From assembly GCA_000972765.1 (NCBI GenBank), contig CP011265.1, forward strand, positions 2,911,001-2,975,000: 64,000 bases of DNA. The letters are read 5' to 3'. The stretch's first letter is position 1; each line of letters starts with the position of its first letter. The DNA is from Verrucomicrobia bacterium IMCC26134 (GTDB lineage: Bacteria; Verrucomicrobiota; Verrucomicrobiia; Opitutales; Opitutaceae). Under the pieces are notes generated by a model. That model was not told the origin of the DNA, made no database searches, and worked only from the letters and a program-made list of their open reading frames with translations. The translations under genes were made by a program, and so were the position numbers. Shown here in pieces: positions 17,803 through 28,200 of this stretch.

Positions 17803-18693
17803 TTAGGCCCCGTTCAAAAGGGTGATCAGGACCGAGAAATCCGCATCCCCCAGCCCGCGCGCCTCGGCCGTCTTGAGCTGCTCGCGCACCGCATCCAGCG
17901 CGGGCAGTTCGTTGCACCCGGCCGTCGCCACCGCCAGCCGCAGGTCCTTGTGCAGGTGCTTGACTGAAAACTGCGGGGAAAAGTCAGCCGCCCGCAGCTT
18001 GGCCTCCTTTAACTTCACCAGCCCGGAGTAACTCACGTTTTTAGCCAGCGCGCCGTAAAAGACATCGTCGCCGATGCCCGCCGCCGCCGCGAGGGTGCGC
18101 GCCTCGGCCAGCCCCTGCATCTGCACCGCGATGTTGAGATTCATCGCGAGCTTGAGCGCAGCCGCCTGGCGGTTGTCGCCGATGTGCAACCGGGTGCCGG
18201 AGACCAAGGCCAAAACCGGCTCCAGCCCGGCCACCAGGGCCGCATCTCCTCCAAGGTAAAACACAATCTCGCGCCGCTCCGCCGCCGGTTTGCTGCCGGT
18301 AAAGGGGGCTTCCATGTAGCGTGCTCCGGTCGCGATCACCGCGTTGAGAAACTCGTCCGAGGATGACGGATCAATCGTGCTGGATTGCACCACGGTCTTG
18401 CCCGGCCCGAGCACCGGAAGTATCCGCGCCAGCAAGGCCCGCACCGCCGGTGGATCCGCCACCACGATTTGCACGACGTCCGCCGCCGAGGCCACCGCCT
18501 CCGGTGTGTCGCGCCAGCCCGGTGTATCGGGCTGCGGCGTGCGGTTCCAGGAACCGGCGAGCACACCGGCCGCCGCATAGTGACGCGCCCAAAGGCCGCC
18601 GATGATGCCGAGGCCGAGCACCCCCACTTTGGGTAAAAGCGGCACGCCCGGAGTGGAGGAATCGGCGAGAGCGGTTTGAAGGGGAGTCGTCAT
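17803..18693 (-). CDS. NAD(P)-dependent beta-hydroxyacid dehydrogenase family protein
   Basis: A 296-residue oxidoreductase of the 3-hydroxyisobutyrate dehydrogenase / glyoxylate reductase family. The ATG at 18693 is chosen; the longer frame to 18927 reads through non-protein-like sequence and into the divergent gene. It has the Rossmann motif GLGIIG (27-32), an Arg after strand 2 (WNRT) that suggests NADP(H), the substrate motif near 131-137 (FTGSKPAA in place of the more common VSGG), and the catalytic Lys181 in [12 protein letters not shown]. The FTGSKPAAE form resembles the GLYR1 / succinic-semialdehyde reductase branch, so reduction of a small aldehyde acid is likely. It lies 67 bases after the MoxR start, in the same orientation but probably a separate unit. 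Confidence 0.85.
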   Translation of the reverse strand: MTTPLQTALADSSTPGVPLLPKVGVLGLGIIGGLWARHYAAAGVLAGSWNRTPQPDTPGWRDTPEAVASAADVVQIVVADPPAVRALLARILPVLGPGKTVVQSSTIDPSSSDEFLNAVIATGARYMEAPFTGSKPAAERREIVFYLGGDAALVAGLEPVLALVSGTRLHIGDNRQAAALKLAMNLNIAVQMQGLAEARTLAAAAGIGDDVFYGALAKNVSYSGLVKLKEAKLRAADFSPQFSVKHLHKDLRLAVATAGCNELPALDAVREQLKTAEARGLGDADFSVLITLLNGA

Positions 18694-18888
18694 GGTGAAT
18701 GGAAGAAAAACCACGCCTCCCGTTGCCCTGAAGCAAGGGGCGACGTCAGCGTTGCGGCAAGTGGCCACCTGAACCCTCCTCGCGGCGATGTCAAACGACC
18801 CGCGTCCGCTTGCCTTTTCGGCGGTCGCGCCACGGAACCCCAGTTTCCTCTCGACCACGCCCTCCCCTCGGGTTGTGAACATGTCTGC

Positions 18889-19755
18889 ATGCACACCACC
18901 GGGTCCGCCCAAGAAGGCGTTTTTCAACCGCGAGCACCCGAATCTTCACCTGAGCTCCGCACTGTATTTGGCACCACCCGACTGGGCTTCGTCGCCATCG
19001 TTTTGTCCTGCCTCCCGCTGGCCGGATGCCGCACTCCGGGGCCCCTCCATCTTTATCTGCACCACACCGACAGGGCTGACGCCTCGGCCGATCAGGTGCT
19101 CGATGCGAGCCCCCGCTCCGGCGCGGTCATCGACACCGTGCCGGCGTGCAACATGCCCGCGGAAGAGATCATAGGCATCGCCTACGACCCCTTCACCGAC
19201 CACTTCTACCTGCGACTTTCCCCGGGCAACCGCGTGCGCGTCGTGGACCGGCCCGCCGCCGCCCTGAAAAGGGAGTTCACCGCGCCCGACCTGCCCTTGG
19301 GCGGACACGATCTCGCGGTGCGCCAGCGTGACCGGCACTTGTTTTTCACCGATCCGACCGGTCCCGCCCTTCTGGAAACCAGCATCTACGGCGTGCTCCG
19401 CAAACGCATCGTGCTGGCCGGTCTCGTGGCCCCCGCGTGGGGCCTGGCCTGCGACGAGCGCGACGATCTTTTTCTCATCCTGCCTGCCGAAACCACGGAT
19501 CGCATCCACCGTTTCTCCCGCCGGGGCCTCGCCGTCGACGAGCTCAAGCTCGAGCGCATGGTGCGGGGCCAGTCCCTGGCCTTCGACTCCGAGCTTCGCG
19601 AGTTTTTCGCCACTTTGGCGGACGGATCAGGGATCGGTGTCTTCACCGAGGACGGACGGCTCGCGCGCACGCTGCCCGCAAGCTCGCCACCAAACCCCGC
19701 CAGCCCCGACCTGCTGATCGACGTCGGGCCGCGCTCGTTGATTCGTATATTTTAG
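18889..19755 (+). CDS. Predicted lipoprotein with propeller-like repeats
   Basis: An exported protein of about 288 residues with a lipobox (LPLAGC, Cys47 from this start). The start is uncertain: the frame is open from 18676, and the ATG at 18889 leaves an unusually long 30-residue stretch before the hydrophobic core, so a CTG or TTG nearer the core is possible. The mature part has repeats of the [45 protein letters not shown] type spaced about 45-50 residues apart, which suggests a beta-propeller. I do not recognise a specific family. It is divergent from the dehydrogenase and 95 bases before trxB. Confidence 0.65.
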   Translation: MHTTGSAQEGVFQPRAPESSPELRTVFGTTRLGFVAIVLSCLPLAGCRTPGPLHLYLHHTDRADASADQVLDASPRSGAVIDTVPACNMPAEEIIGIAYDPFTDHFYLRLSPGNRVRVVDRPAAALKREFTAPDLPLGGHDLAVRQRDRHLFFTDPTGPALLETSIYGVLRKRIVLAGLVAPAWGLACDERDDLFLILPAETTDRIHRFSRRGLAVDELKLERMVRGQSLAFDSELREFFATLADGSGIGVFTEDGRLARTLPASSPPNPASPDLLIDVGPRSLIRIF

Positions 19756-19850
19756 TAAAAAAACACGCCGCACATTGCGCGGACCGCTTTGTCTGTTGCC
19801 TGCCTCGGCCCAAGCTGTCGGTTTTACGCCCAATCCTCGATCACCCAACT

Positions 19851-20795
19851 ATGTCCTCTCCCGTCGAAAACGTCGTCATCGTGGGCACCGGTTGCGCCGG
19901 CCTCACCGCCGCCATCTACACCGGCCGCGCTAATCTCAACCCGCTGGTGCTCGAGGGCCCGCTGCCCGGCGGCCAGCTGACCACCACCAGCGAGGTGGAA
20001 AACTTCCCCGGCTTCCCGCACGGCGTGGACGGTTTCCTTCTCACCCAAAACATGCGCGAGCAGGCCACCCGCTTCGGCACGCGATTCGAGCAGGCCATGG
20101 TCACCGAGGTCGATTTCACCGTGTCCCCGCGCAAACTCGTGCTCGGCGACCGCGTCATTTTCGCCAAGTCCGTCATCATCGCCACCGGCGCCTCGCCGCG
20201 CATGACCGGCATCCCCGGCGAGAAGGAGCTCTACGGCGGCAAGGGCGTGACCACCTGCGCCACCTGCGACGGCGCCTTCTACCGCAAGATGGAGGTCGCG
20301 GTCCTCGGCGGGGGCGACAGCGCGGCCGAGGAGGCCCTCTTCCTCACCCGCTTCGCCAGCAAGGTTTACCTCGTGCATCGCCGAGATTCGCTGCGCGCCT
20401 CGAAGATCATGTCCGACCGCGCGACCTCGCATGAAAAGATCCAGATGGTCTGGGACACCGTGCCGGTCGAGGTCTTGGGCGTGCCCGAGGGCTCGGTCAG
20501 CGGCCTGAAGATCAAAAACGTCAAAACCGGCATCGAGTCCGTGCTGCCGGTGAAGGGCGTCTTTGTCGCCATAGGCCACACCCCCAACACCGGCCCCTTC
20601 ACCCCCGCGATCACGGTGGACGAGGGCGGCTACTTCAAGCCCGCCGCAGGCTCGCAGGTGCAGACCAACATCCCCGGCGTCTACGTCGCGGGCGACTGCT
20701 CCGACCACGTTTACCGCCAGGCCATCACCGCCGCCGGCATGGGCTGCCAGGCCGCCATCGAGGCCGAACGCTGGCTCGCCGAACACGAGGGCTGA
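19851..20795 (+). CDS. trxB: Thioredoxin-disulfide reductase
   Basis: A 314-residue FAD enzyme that passes electrons from NADPH to thioredoxin. The ATG at 19851 is chosen because it puts the FAD motif GTGCAG at residues 12-17; upstream codons belong to another frame. The redox pair is Cys136-Ala-Thr-Cys139 ([10 protein letters not shown]), the NADPH site is GGGDSAAEE (153-161) with VHRRD, and the C-terminal FAD motif is VYVAGDCSD. Length is normal for the low-molecular-weight class. A strong terminator follows. Confidence 0.96.
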   Translation: MSSPVENVVIVGTGCAGLTAAIYTGRANLNPLVLEGPLPGGQLTTTSEVENFPGFPHGVDGFLLTQNMREQATRFGTRFEQAMVTEVDFTVSPRKLVLGDRVIFAKSVIIATGASPRMTGIPGEKELYGGKGVTTCATCDGAFYRKMEVAVLGGGDSAAEEALFLTRFASKVYLVHRRDSLRASKIMSDRATSHEKIQMVWDTVPVEVLGVPEGSVSGLKIKNVKTGIESVLPVKGVFVAIGHTPNTGPFTPAITVDEGGYFKPAAGSQVQTNIPGVYVAGDCSDHVYRQAITAAGMGCQAAIEAERWLAEHEG

Positions 20796-20825
20796 GCCCC
20801 GCCCGCAAGAAACTAGATCACACTC

Positions 20826-20858
20826 CGGCGTGTGCGATATTCGCACCGCCGTTTTTTT
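20826..20858 (+). terminator. Rho-independent terminator after trxB
   Basis: A stem with one bulged T (CGGCG-T-GTGCGA at 20826-20837 pairing with the following TCGCACCGCCG) is followed by seven Ts at 20852-20858. It separates trxB from the Fur-like gene. Confidence 0.85.
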
Positions 20859-20877
20859 ATGCCCATATCGAAATTAT

Positions 20878-20892
20878 TTGGAATAGTTCCAA
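20878..20892. promoter_or_regulatory. Operator-like palindrome 1 upstream of the Fur-family gene
   Basis: TTGGAATAGTTCCAA is a 15-base palindrome with 6 of 7 arm pairs matched around a central A. It lies 72 bases before the start codon of the Fur-family gene and matches the 7-1-7 layout of Fur/PerR/Zur boxes, though the bases differ from the E. coli Fur consensus. Confidence 0.6.
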
Positions 20893-20906
20893 TTCGCACT
20901 TGCTGT

Positions 20907-20921
20907 TTGGAATGATTCTCG
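20907..20921. promoter_or_regulatory. Operator-like palindrome 2 upstream of the Fur-family gene
   Basis: TTGGAATGATTCTCG repeats the left half of palindrome 1 exactly (TTGGAAT) and keeps a partial right half (GAATGATTC is itself palindromic). It starts 29 bases after palindrome 1. Two such boxes ahead of a Fur-family gene suggest autoregulation. Confidence 0.5.
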
Positions 20922-20963
20922 TTCTCTGCGTTTCCCTTTTAATCCATTTCATCCCGCTTTTCG

Positions 20964-21410
20964 ATGCGTCCAGACACTCAAGATCAACCCGTAAACCTCG
21001 CTGAACGCCTGGCTCATAGCGGCTTGCGCAACACCCAACAGCGCGAAGTGATTTACCGTGCCCTCCACGAACGTCGCGATCACCCCACCGCCGACGAGGT
21101 CTATGCCCGGGTTCGACCCGACCTGCCCTCCATCTCCCTCGCCACCGTTTATAATTGTCTGGAAACCCTCGTCCAGTGCGACCTCGTCCGCCAGGTGAAC
21201 TTCGAGCGAGAGCCCACCCGTTACTGCTCCAACCTCAAGCCCCACGCCCACTTCCACGATCAGTCCACCGACTCCACCCTTGATATTGAGCTGCCCCCCG
21301 AGCTCCTCGCCCAGGTCAAGGCCATCCTCCCCCCAAACTACCGGGCCGACTTCGTAGAGATCACCTTCCACGGCCGCAGCACCGCCGAACCAGCCACCGG
21401 CACCAAATAA
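20964..21410 (+). CDS. Fur-family transcriptional regulator, zinc-site cysteines missing
   Basis: A 148-residue metal- or redox-sensing repressor. The winged helix covers about residues 10-85 ([39 protein letters not shown]). The dimerisation domain keeps the His cluster (HAHFHD, 94-99). The CxxC pair that normally binds structural zinc just after it is replaced by Ser101 and Ser104, and no second C-terminal CxxC is present. The gene sits directly before sufCBD in the same orientation, so it probably regulates iron-sulfur cluster assembly in place of IscR or SufR; that role is inference. Two operator-like palindromes lie upstream. Confidence 0.85.
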   Translation: MRPDTQDQPVNLAERLAHSGLRNTQQREVIYRALHERRDHPTADEVYARVRPDLPSISLATVYNCLETLVQCDLVRQVNFEREPTRYCSNLKPHAHFHDQSTDSTLDIELPPELLAQVKAILPPNYRADFVEITFHGRSTAEPATGTK

Positions 21411-21490
21411 CTAGCTTCCCGCTTCCAGCCCCTTTGCTGCTAGCGACCAATCACTCCCCCCTCTCCTCCTCAGTCTCCCTTTCCCATACC

Positions 21491-22264
21491 ATGCCCTCCC
21501 TCGAAATCCGCGATCTCTTCGTCGCCCTCGCCGCGACTCCCGACAAGCCCATCGTCAAGGGTCTCACCCTCACGATCCGCACCGGCGAGGTGCACGCCAT
21601 CATGGGGCCCAATGGCACCGGCAAATCCACCCTTTCCAAGGCCATCGCGGGCCATCCCGACTACGTCATCACCTCCGGCGACGTCCTCCTCGACGGCAAA
21701 TCCATCCTCGAGATGGAGCCCGACCAACGCGCCCGCGCCGGTCTTTTCCTCGCCTTCCAATACCCGTCCGAGATCCCCGGCGTCTCCATCGCCAACTTCC
21801 TCCGCGCCGCCGTCCAGGCCCGTCTCGCCGAGGGCGAGGACCTCGACGCCACCGCCTACTACAAGCACCTCTACTCCAAGATGGACCTGCTCAAGATCGA
21901 CCGGAAGTTCACCTCCCGCTCGGTCAACGAGGGCTTCTCCGGCGGAGAGAAAAAACGCTGCGAGATCCTCCAGATGGCCATGCTCGAGCCCACCTTCGCG
22001 CTCATGGACGAGACCGACTCCGGCCTCGATATTGACGCCCTCCGCATCGTCGCCGAAGGCGTAGAAGCCATGCGCGGCGAGAAGCTCGGCGTCATGCTCA
22101 TCACCCACTACCAGCGCCTGCTCGACTACATCGTGCCCGACTTCGTCCACGTCATGTATGACGGCCGCATCGTGAAGTCCGGCGACAAGACCCTCGCCCT
22201 CGAGCTCGAGGCCAAGGGCTACGATTGGGTCAAGCAAGAGCTCGCCGCCGCCGCCACCGCCTGA
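21491..22264 (+). CDS. sufC: Fe-S cluster assembly ATPase SufC
   Basis: A 257-residue ABC-type ATPase that drives the SufBCD scaffold for iron-sulfur cluster assembly in the cytosol. The start at 21491 gives [13 protein letters not shown], the family N-terminus. Walker A is GPNGTGKST, the Q-loop lies in [13 protein letters not shown], the signature is [11 protein letters not shown], and the switch is [12 protein letters not shown] with LITHYQRLL. It lies 80 bases after the Fur-like gene and 71 before sufB. Confidence 0.97.
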   Translation: MPSLEIRDLFVALAATPDKPIVKGLTLTIRTGEVHAIMGPNGTGKSTLSKAIAGHPDYVITSGDVLLDGKSILEMEPDQRARAGLFLAFQYPSEIPGVSIANFLRAAVQARLAEGEDLDATAYYKHLYSKMDLLKIDRKFTSRSVNEGFSGGEKKRCEILQMAMLEPTFALMDETDSGLDIDALRIVAEGVEAMRGEKLGVMLITHYQRLLDYIVPDFVHVMYDGRIVKSGDKTLALELEAKGYDWVKQELAAAATA

Positions 22265-22335
22265 ACACGCCCGAACCTCGCTGAAACTTCCGGATTTTAG
22301 GTTTTTCAGCTTTTCCAAATTTCAAAATTTCTAAA

Positions 22336-23802
22336 ATGACGCCTCCCACCGATACCCTCGCCGCACCCGAGGCCCTCCTCGACGATCCCTCCACCGCCGT
22401 GGAGAACCCCACCGTCGGCATCGACCAGACCGCCGGCAACTTCACCTACGACGTGAAATACGAGTTCGACGCCGGCTCCGGCCTCAACGAGGACGTCATC
22501 CGCTACATCTCGAACGTCAAAAAGGAGGCGTCCTGGATCCTCGATTTCCGCCTCAAGGCCTACCAGACCTTCCTCGCCAAGCCCATGCCCACCCACTGGG
22601 CGACCAAGGACCTCGAGAACATCGATTTCAACAAAATCCGCTACTACCTCTCGCAAGGCACCAAGCCCAAGCGCACCTGGGACGAGGTCCCCGACGACAT
22701 CAAGAAGACCTTCGAGCGCCTCGGCATCCCCGAGCAGGAGCGCAAGTTCCTCGCCGGCGTCGAGGCCCAGTTCGACAGCGAGGCTGCGTATTCAAACGTC
22801 AAGGACATCGTCGCCAAGCAGGGCGTCATTTTCTGCAACTCCACCGAGGCCCTCCGCGAGCACCCCGAGCTCTTCAAAAAGTGGTTCGGCAAGGTCATCC
22901 CCACCGGCGACAACAAGTTCTCCGCCCTCAACAGCGCCGTGTTCTCCGGCGGCTCCTTCATCTACGTGCCCAAGGGCGTGAAGGTCGCCATGCCCCTCCA
23001 GGCCTACTTCCGCATCAACGCGGAAAACTTCGGCCAGTTCGAGCGCACCCTCATCATCGCCGACGAGGGCGCCGAGGTCACCTACATGGAGGGCTGCACC
23101 GCGCCTAAATTCTCCACCTCGACCCTCCACAGCGCCGTGGTCGAGCTCGTCGCCCTCAAGGGCGCGAAAATCCAATACATCACCGTCCAGAACTGGGCCA
23201 ACAACGTCTTCAACCTCGTCACCAAGCGCGCCATCGCGATGGAAGACGCCGAGGTGAAGTGGATCGACTGCAACATCGGCAGCCGCCTCACCATGAAGTA
23301 TCCGGGCGTCATCCTGAAGGGGAAGCGCGCCCGCGGTGAGGTCATCTCCATCGCCCTCGCCAACGACGGCCAGCACCAGGACACCGGCGCCAAGATGGTC
23401 CACGCCGCCGACGACACCACCTCCGTCATCGTCGCCAAGTCCATCAGCGTCGGCCAGGGCCGCTCCACCTACCGCGGCGTCGTCCACATCCCGAAGCACC
23501 TCAAAGGTTGCAAAAACAACACCGAGTGCGACGCCCTGCTCATCAACACCAACAGCCGCACCGACACCTATCCCGCCATCGTGGTGCGGGGCGACACCCA
23601 CGCCGTCCAGCACGAGGCCAGCGTGTCGAAGGTTTCGGAAGACATGATCTTCTACATGCAGCAGCGCGGCCTCACCGAGGCCCAGGCCATGAGCCTCGCG
23701 GTCAACGGCTTCGTCAACGACCTCGTCCGCCAGTTCCCCATGGAATACAGCGTCGAGCTCAAGCGCCTCATCGACCTCGAGATGGAAGGCAGCGTCGGCT
23801 GA
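22336..23802 (+). CDS. sufB: Fe-S cluster assembly protein SufB
   Basis: A 488-residue scaffold protein of SufBCD. It has the family core: [19 protein letters not shown], then [19 protein letters not shown] containing the conserved Cys of the beta-helix, and [12 protein letters not shown]. The C-terminal helical region is [17 protein letters not shown]-like with Ser and Glu at expected positions. Length is normal. It lies between sufC and sufD in one orientation. Confidence 0.97.
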   Translation: MTPPTDTLAAPEALLDDPSTAVENPTVGIDQTAGNFTYDVKYEFDAGSGLNEDVIRYISNVKKEASWILDFRLKAYQTFLAKPMPTHWATKDLENIDFNKIRYYLSQGTKPKRTWDEVPDDIKKTFERLGIPEQERKFLAGVEAQFDSEAAYSNVKDIVAKQGVIFCNSTEALREHPELFKKWFGKVIPTGDNKFSALNSAVFSGGSFIYVPKGVKVAMPLQAYFRINAENFGQFERTLIIADEGAEVTYMEGCTAPKFSTSTLHSAVVELVALKGAKIQYITVQNWANNVFNLVTKRAIAMEDAEVKWIDCNIGSRLTMKYPGVILKGKRARGEVISIALANDGQHQDTGAKMVHAADDTTSVIVAKSISVGQGRSTYRGVVHIPKHLKGCKNNTECDALLINTNSRTDTYPAIVVRGDTHAVQHEASVSKVSEDMIFYMQQRGLTEAQAMSLAVNGFVNDLVRQFPMEYSVELKRLIDLEMEGSVG

Positions 23803-23853
23803 TTCAGTCCGGCTACTCGCTACCCGCTTCTCACTCCTCGCTCCTTTCAGCCC

Positions 23854-25170
23854 ATGTCCGCTACCGCCCTTTCCTCCTCCGCCCTCCCCGGCCTCGACTC
23901 CACCCGCTTCGCCGCCCACCTCTCCCAGCGCGCCACCCTGCCCGCCTGGTGGCTCGAAACCAAGAAGGCTGCATGGAACCAGTTCCTCGCCCTCCCACTG
24001 CCCTCGCGCACCGACGAGAACTGGCGCTTCTCCAACCTGAAAGGCCTCGACCTCGAGGGCTTTGACCTGCCCGAGGACGCCCCCAAAGATATCCCGAACC
24101 ACTCCTCGTTTCCCCAGACCGCCGAGCTGGTCTTCTCTAACCGCCAGCTCGTCGCCCGCAGCACCGTGCCCGCCGACCTCGCCGCCAAGGGCGTCATCTT
24201 CGCCCCGCTCGACGAGGCCCTCCGAGACCACGGCGACCTCGTTAAGCAGTATTTTCAAAAGCACCCCGCCCACCTCGGCTCCGCCAAATTCGTCGCCCTC
24301 AACACCGCGCTCAGCGCCTCCGGCGGGTTCCTCTACGTGCCCGCCGGCGTCGAGGTCGCCCTGCCCTTCGTCATCCAGCACACCCTGAGCGGCGCGAACG
24401 TCGCCACCTTCCCGCACACCATCGTCGTCCTCGGCCCCCGCGCCAAGGCCACCGTGGTCGAGTTCTTCCTCTCCGGCGGCGCCGCCACCGAGCGCCAGCT
24501 CGCCGCCGGCGTGAACGACCTCCACGCCGCCGAGGGCGCGCAACTCACCTACGTCGGCGCCCAGCACTGGAGCCGCGAGACCCTCGCCTTCCAGGTCAAC
24601 TCCATCGCCGTCGAGCGCGACGCCCGCGTGCTCGCCCTCAACCTCCACCTCGGAGGCCGCCAATCCCGCCACGAGTCGCACTCCCGCCTCCTCGGCCCCG
24701 GCGCGCACTCCGAGATGCTCGCCCTCACCGTGGCCAGCGGCGACCGAGAGTTCGACCAGCGCACGCTCCAGACCCACATCGCGCCGAACACCACGTCGAA
24801 CCTCCTCTACAAAAACGCCCTGCTCGACACCGCAAAGACGATTTTTTCCGGTCTCATCATCGTCGAGCCCGACGCGCAAAAGACCGACGCCTACCAGAAG
24901 AACCGCAACTTGATGCTCAGCGACACAGCCGAGGCGCACAGCCTGCCCGGCCTCGAGATCCAGGCCAACGACGTGAAGTGCAGCCACGGCAGCACGTCGG
25001 CCCGCATCGACGCCGAGCAGGAATTCTACCTCCAAGCGCGCGGCATCGCCCCCGTCGAGGCCCGCCGCCTGCTCGTCTCCGCCTTCTTCGAAGAGGTCCT
25101 CAACAAGCTCGATGACGAGGCCCTACACGCCGCGTTGACCGCTCTGATCGCGAGCCAGTTTAAAAAGTAA
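23854..25170 (+). CDS. sufD: Fe-S cluster assembly protein SufD
   Basis: A 438-residue SufB paralogue that completes the SufBC2D complex. The N-terminal region (about 1-110) is followed by the beta-helix (FLYVPAGVEVALPFVIQH, then GGRQSRHESHSRLLG) and the C-terminal motif DVKCSHGSTSARIDAEQEFYLQARG, in which the His and Cys near the SufB interface are kept. It ends the sufCBD row and is followed by a strong terminator. No cysteine desulfurase (sufS) or sufU is in the window. Confidence 0.95.
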   Translation: MSATALSSSALPGLDSTRFAAHLSQRATLPAWWLETKKAAWNQFLALPLPSRTDENWRFSNLKGLDLEGFDLPEDAPKDIPNHSSFPQTAELVFSNRQLVARSTVPADLAAKGVIFAPLDEALRDHGDLVKQYFQKHPAHLGSAKFVALNTALSASGGFLYVPAGVEVALPFVIQHTLSGANVATFPHTIVVLGPRAKATVVEFFLSGGAATERQLAAGVNDLHAAEGAQLTYVGAQHWSRETLAFQVNSIAVERDARVLALNLHLGGRQSRHESHSRLLGPGAHSEMLALTVASGDREFDQRTLQTHIAPNTTSNLLYKNALLDTAKTIFSGLIIVEPDAQKTDAYQKNRNLMLSDTAEAHSLPGLEIQANDVKCSHGSTSARIDAEQEFYLQARGIAPVEARRLLVSAFFEEVLNKLDDEALHAALTALIASQFKK

Positions 25171-25203
25171 ACCGCCCGGCTTTTTAACCTGCAGACGCAC
25201 GCA

Positions 25204-25230
25204 AGCCCGGGTTTTCAGCCCGGGCTTTTT
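25204..25230 (+). terminator. Bidirectional-looking terminator after sufD
   Basis: An 8-bp perfect stem (AGCCCGGG at 25204-25211 with CCCGGGCT at 25219-25226) is followed by Ts to 25230. The minus strand has a shorter T-run, but the stem also lies just past the 3' end of the convergent pectate-lyase gene. Confidence 0.85.
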
Positions 25231-25257
25231 CATGCCCTGGTCATGCCTCGCCGCTGA

Positions 25258-28200
25258 TCAGGGCTGGCTGACCCGCAGACGGATAAACAAGCGCGGAGCC
25301 GCGGCTGTGAAAACCAGGGCCAATTGGTCCTGCGTCGTCGTGCTCGACTCCACCACAGGCATGCCGGTCAGCGTCGTCCAAGCCACCAGATCGGGCGAGG
25401 TCTCCACCACTGCTGTCACGCCGGTCATCTGGCGGTTTTGCGGGTAGCGCACCGTCCACTCGCCCGTGCCGCTCGCGCTCAGGCGCAGGCTTGAATCGGC
25501 GGCGTTGGCGACCGTCGGATCAAGACCGAAAGCGTATTCGATCAGATTCGGCAGCGAGTCACCGTCCGGATCCGCCGTGGCAGCGGCGCCGGCGCCGGAA
25601 AGGCTTTTCGCCGCCACCCAGGTCGAGAAGGCGGGCACCGGGGTGACCACCGTGAGCACGGCGGGGGTGCTCGTCGCGCTACCGGCGGCGTTGGTGGCCA
25701 CGAGTATGTAAGAGCCGGAGTCCGCCACGGTGGCGGAGGCGATGGTCAAGGTGAGCGCGGTCTTCCCGCTCAATGCCACGGTGTCCTTATACCATTGATA
25801 CGTGAGCGGAGGGCTGCCGATCACCACGGGACTGAAGGTCGTCGCCTGCCCCGGAGCAATGGAGCGCGAGCCGGGCTGAACCGGGATGGTCGGAGCCGTG
25901 GCGGGATAGCTGGTCTTCAGCCAGTTCGACTTCGCCCAGCTGAGGCGGCCCGCACCGGCGCCCACTTCCAAAATCTGGCGGAGGTCGGCGGGGTCATCCA
26001 TCGGCGGAGCGGCATAGGGCGCGGAGCCGTCGGTGGTGTTCCAAGAGAAAGGGATGAGCGCGGCCGCCTGGAAGGGGCCCATCGGGCTGCCGGCGTCGGT
26101 GCTGTCGCCGCGCACGGTGGTGGTGGTGCCGTTGGTGTTGTGGAACTGGTAGATCGTATCGAGGGACTTGATTTTGCCGGTGTAAACGGGGTTGGCGGGG
26201 TCGGTCTGGTTGTTGCGCAGCGGGGTGATGCAGTCGATGTAAACGGACTTTTCGACGAGGATGGCGCCGCCCTCGGTGGAGATGGAGCCGTTGAGGAAGG
26301 GGTTGAAACTGTAGGTGTTTTCCAGGCTGAGCTGGGCGGAGCTTCCCATCGCGGCCTTGCGGGTGTCGCGCAGGCGTTTGGCGGTGAGCGCAACGCTGTC
26401 GTCGACGTAGATATTGTAATTGTGAACCTGGCCGCCGCGCAGGCGGGGCACGCAACGGTCCCAGATATTTTCGAACCACTGGTGGTGGAAGGTGGCGGAG
26501 AGGACGTCGTTCTGGGCGTCCAGTTCGGTCGCGCCCATCAGGTGGCACTTGTCGTGGCCTTGGATGATTTTAACGATGTCCTCCACGCTGAATCCATTCG
26601 TGCGGAGAAAATTGTAGAACGTGTAGGAGGACTTGTTGGCCTCGAGGGCGGCGAGTTGCTGGCGCACGAAGCTGTTGGGGTTGGTGGCACCGTCGTCGCC
26701 GACATAGCGGCACCAAGAGAAGGTGACGTTCTGCGTTCCCTTTTTGAGGTCGACGATGCCGTCATATGCCTTGGTGAAGGTGCAGTGGTCGATCCACACG
26801 TTGCTTACCACGCCGCCGTTGCTCAGGTCGATAAAGTCCCAGTCGTTGGAGTCGTAGTTGCCTTTGCTGGCCTCATCCCACTCCCAAAGCTCGTCGAAGC
26901 GGAGATTGCGAACGATAACATTGGAAGTGCCCTTGATGTTGAGGCAGGCGTGCCGAAGGGTGGAACCATTGGCGGAGAAAATGGTCAACCCGCCGCCCTT
27001 GGGAACGGTGTCGATGATGCTGACACCGGTGATGATCAGGCGGGGGTGTAGCTTAGGAGTGGCGTGTTCGCGGAAGTTGCCGAGCAGCCGGGTGGCGGCG
27101 TCGACCTCGTTGTAGCCGAGGTCGAGATCATTCATGATCTCGATGACGCGGACGGCGCCGATGGTTTTGGACGAATCGTAAATGGCCTTGGCGAAATCAT
27201 AGGCCGTGTAGCACTTGCGGTAAGCCACATCGGACTCGGCGATCACCCCGCCGCCTGTGGTGCCGAGGCCGAACCCGGTGAGGTTGAAGGCCTCGTCAGC
27301 CAGGCCCGTGACAACAGTCACGACGGCGTTCTCGCTGACGGAGGTTCCGTAGGTGTTGCTCACCGTCGCGTAGTAGGACCCGGCAGCGGTGAAACCGGCG
27401 CCGGCCAGCGAATAGGTCGCGCTGTTCGCACCGATTAGAGCGACACTGTCGCGATACCATTGATACGTAAAAGTCCCGCTGCCGGTGGCCGAGATCGACA
27501 GGGTGAGATCACCGTCGAGCAGCACGGACTGGGTGCTCGGTTGAAGTGTGATCCGGGGCGGCGCGGTCACGGTCAGCAAGGCCCCCGCGCTGGTGGCGGT
27601 GCCGAGGGAGTTAGTCACAACCACGAAGTAGACGGCGGCATCCGAGACCTGGATAGTGCTCAAGCTCAGCGAAGCCGAGGTCGCGCCTGCGATGGGCTGG
27701 CCCGCCTTCAACCATTGGTAGTTAATCGGCGAAGCCCCGGTCACCGTGACGCCAAAGCTCGCGGTTCCCCCGACCGCAGCCGATTGCGCAGCGGGCTGGG
27801 TGGTGATCGAAGGTGGATAATTCAGGGTGAGCGTAGCGGCGGCGCTGGTCACGGTGCCGGCCGAATTAGTCACCGTCACCGTATAGGCTCCGGCGTCAAC
27901 GGAAGTGAGTGAGGCGAGCGTCAGGGTGGCGTTGGTCTGCCCCGTCATGGCCACGGTGTCGTGATACCACTGATACGCCAGGGGAGCGGTGCCGGTGGCG
28001 GTGACGGAGAGGCTCGCCCCGCCGCCGAGGTTCGCGCCCTGGGTGGCCGGACCGGAGGTGATCTGGGGTGCGATTGCCGAGGTGCTGACGGTGAGCAGGG
28101 CGGTGCGGCTGGTGGCTGAGCTTACCGAGTTTGTTGCCACGACCGAGTAGCCGCCGGCCTGGGAAGCTTGAACGTTGGACAAAACGAGCGAAGCGGAGGT

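Noticed and set aside
23082-23468. CRISPR array or tandem repeat search across the window
   Set aside because: No regularly spaced direct repeats were seen; apparent repeats are codon-level similarity in Ala/Pro-rich tails.
22792-25035. 747-codon minus-strand frame opposite sufB and sufD
   Set aside because: Antisense shadow spanning two unrelated real genes.
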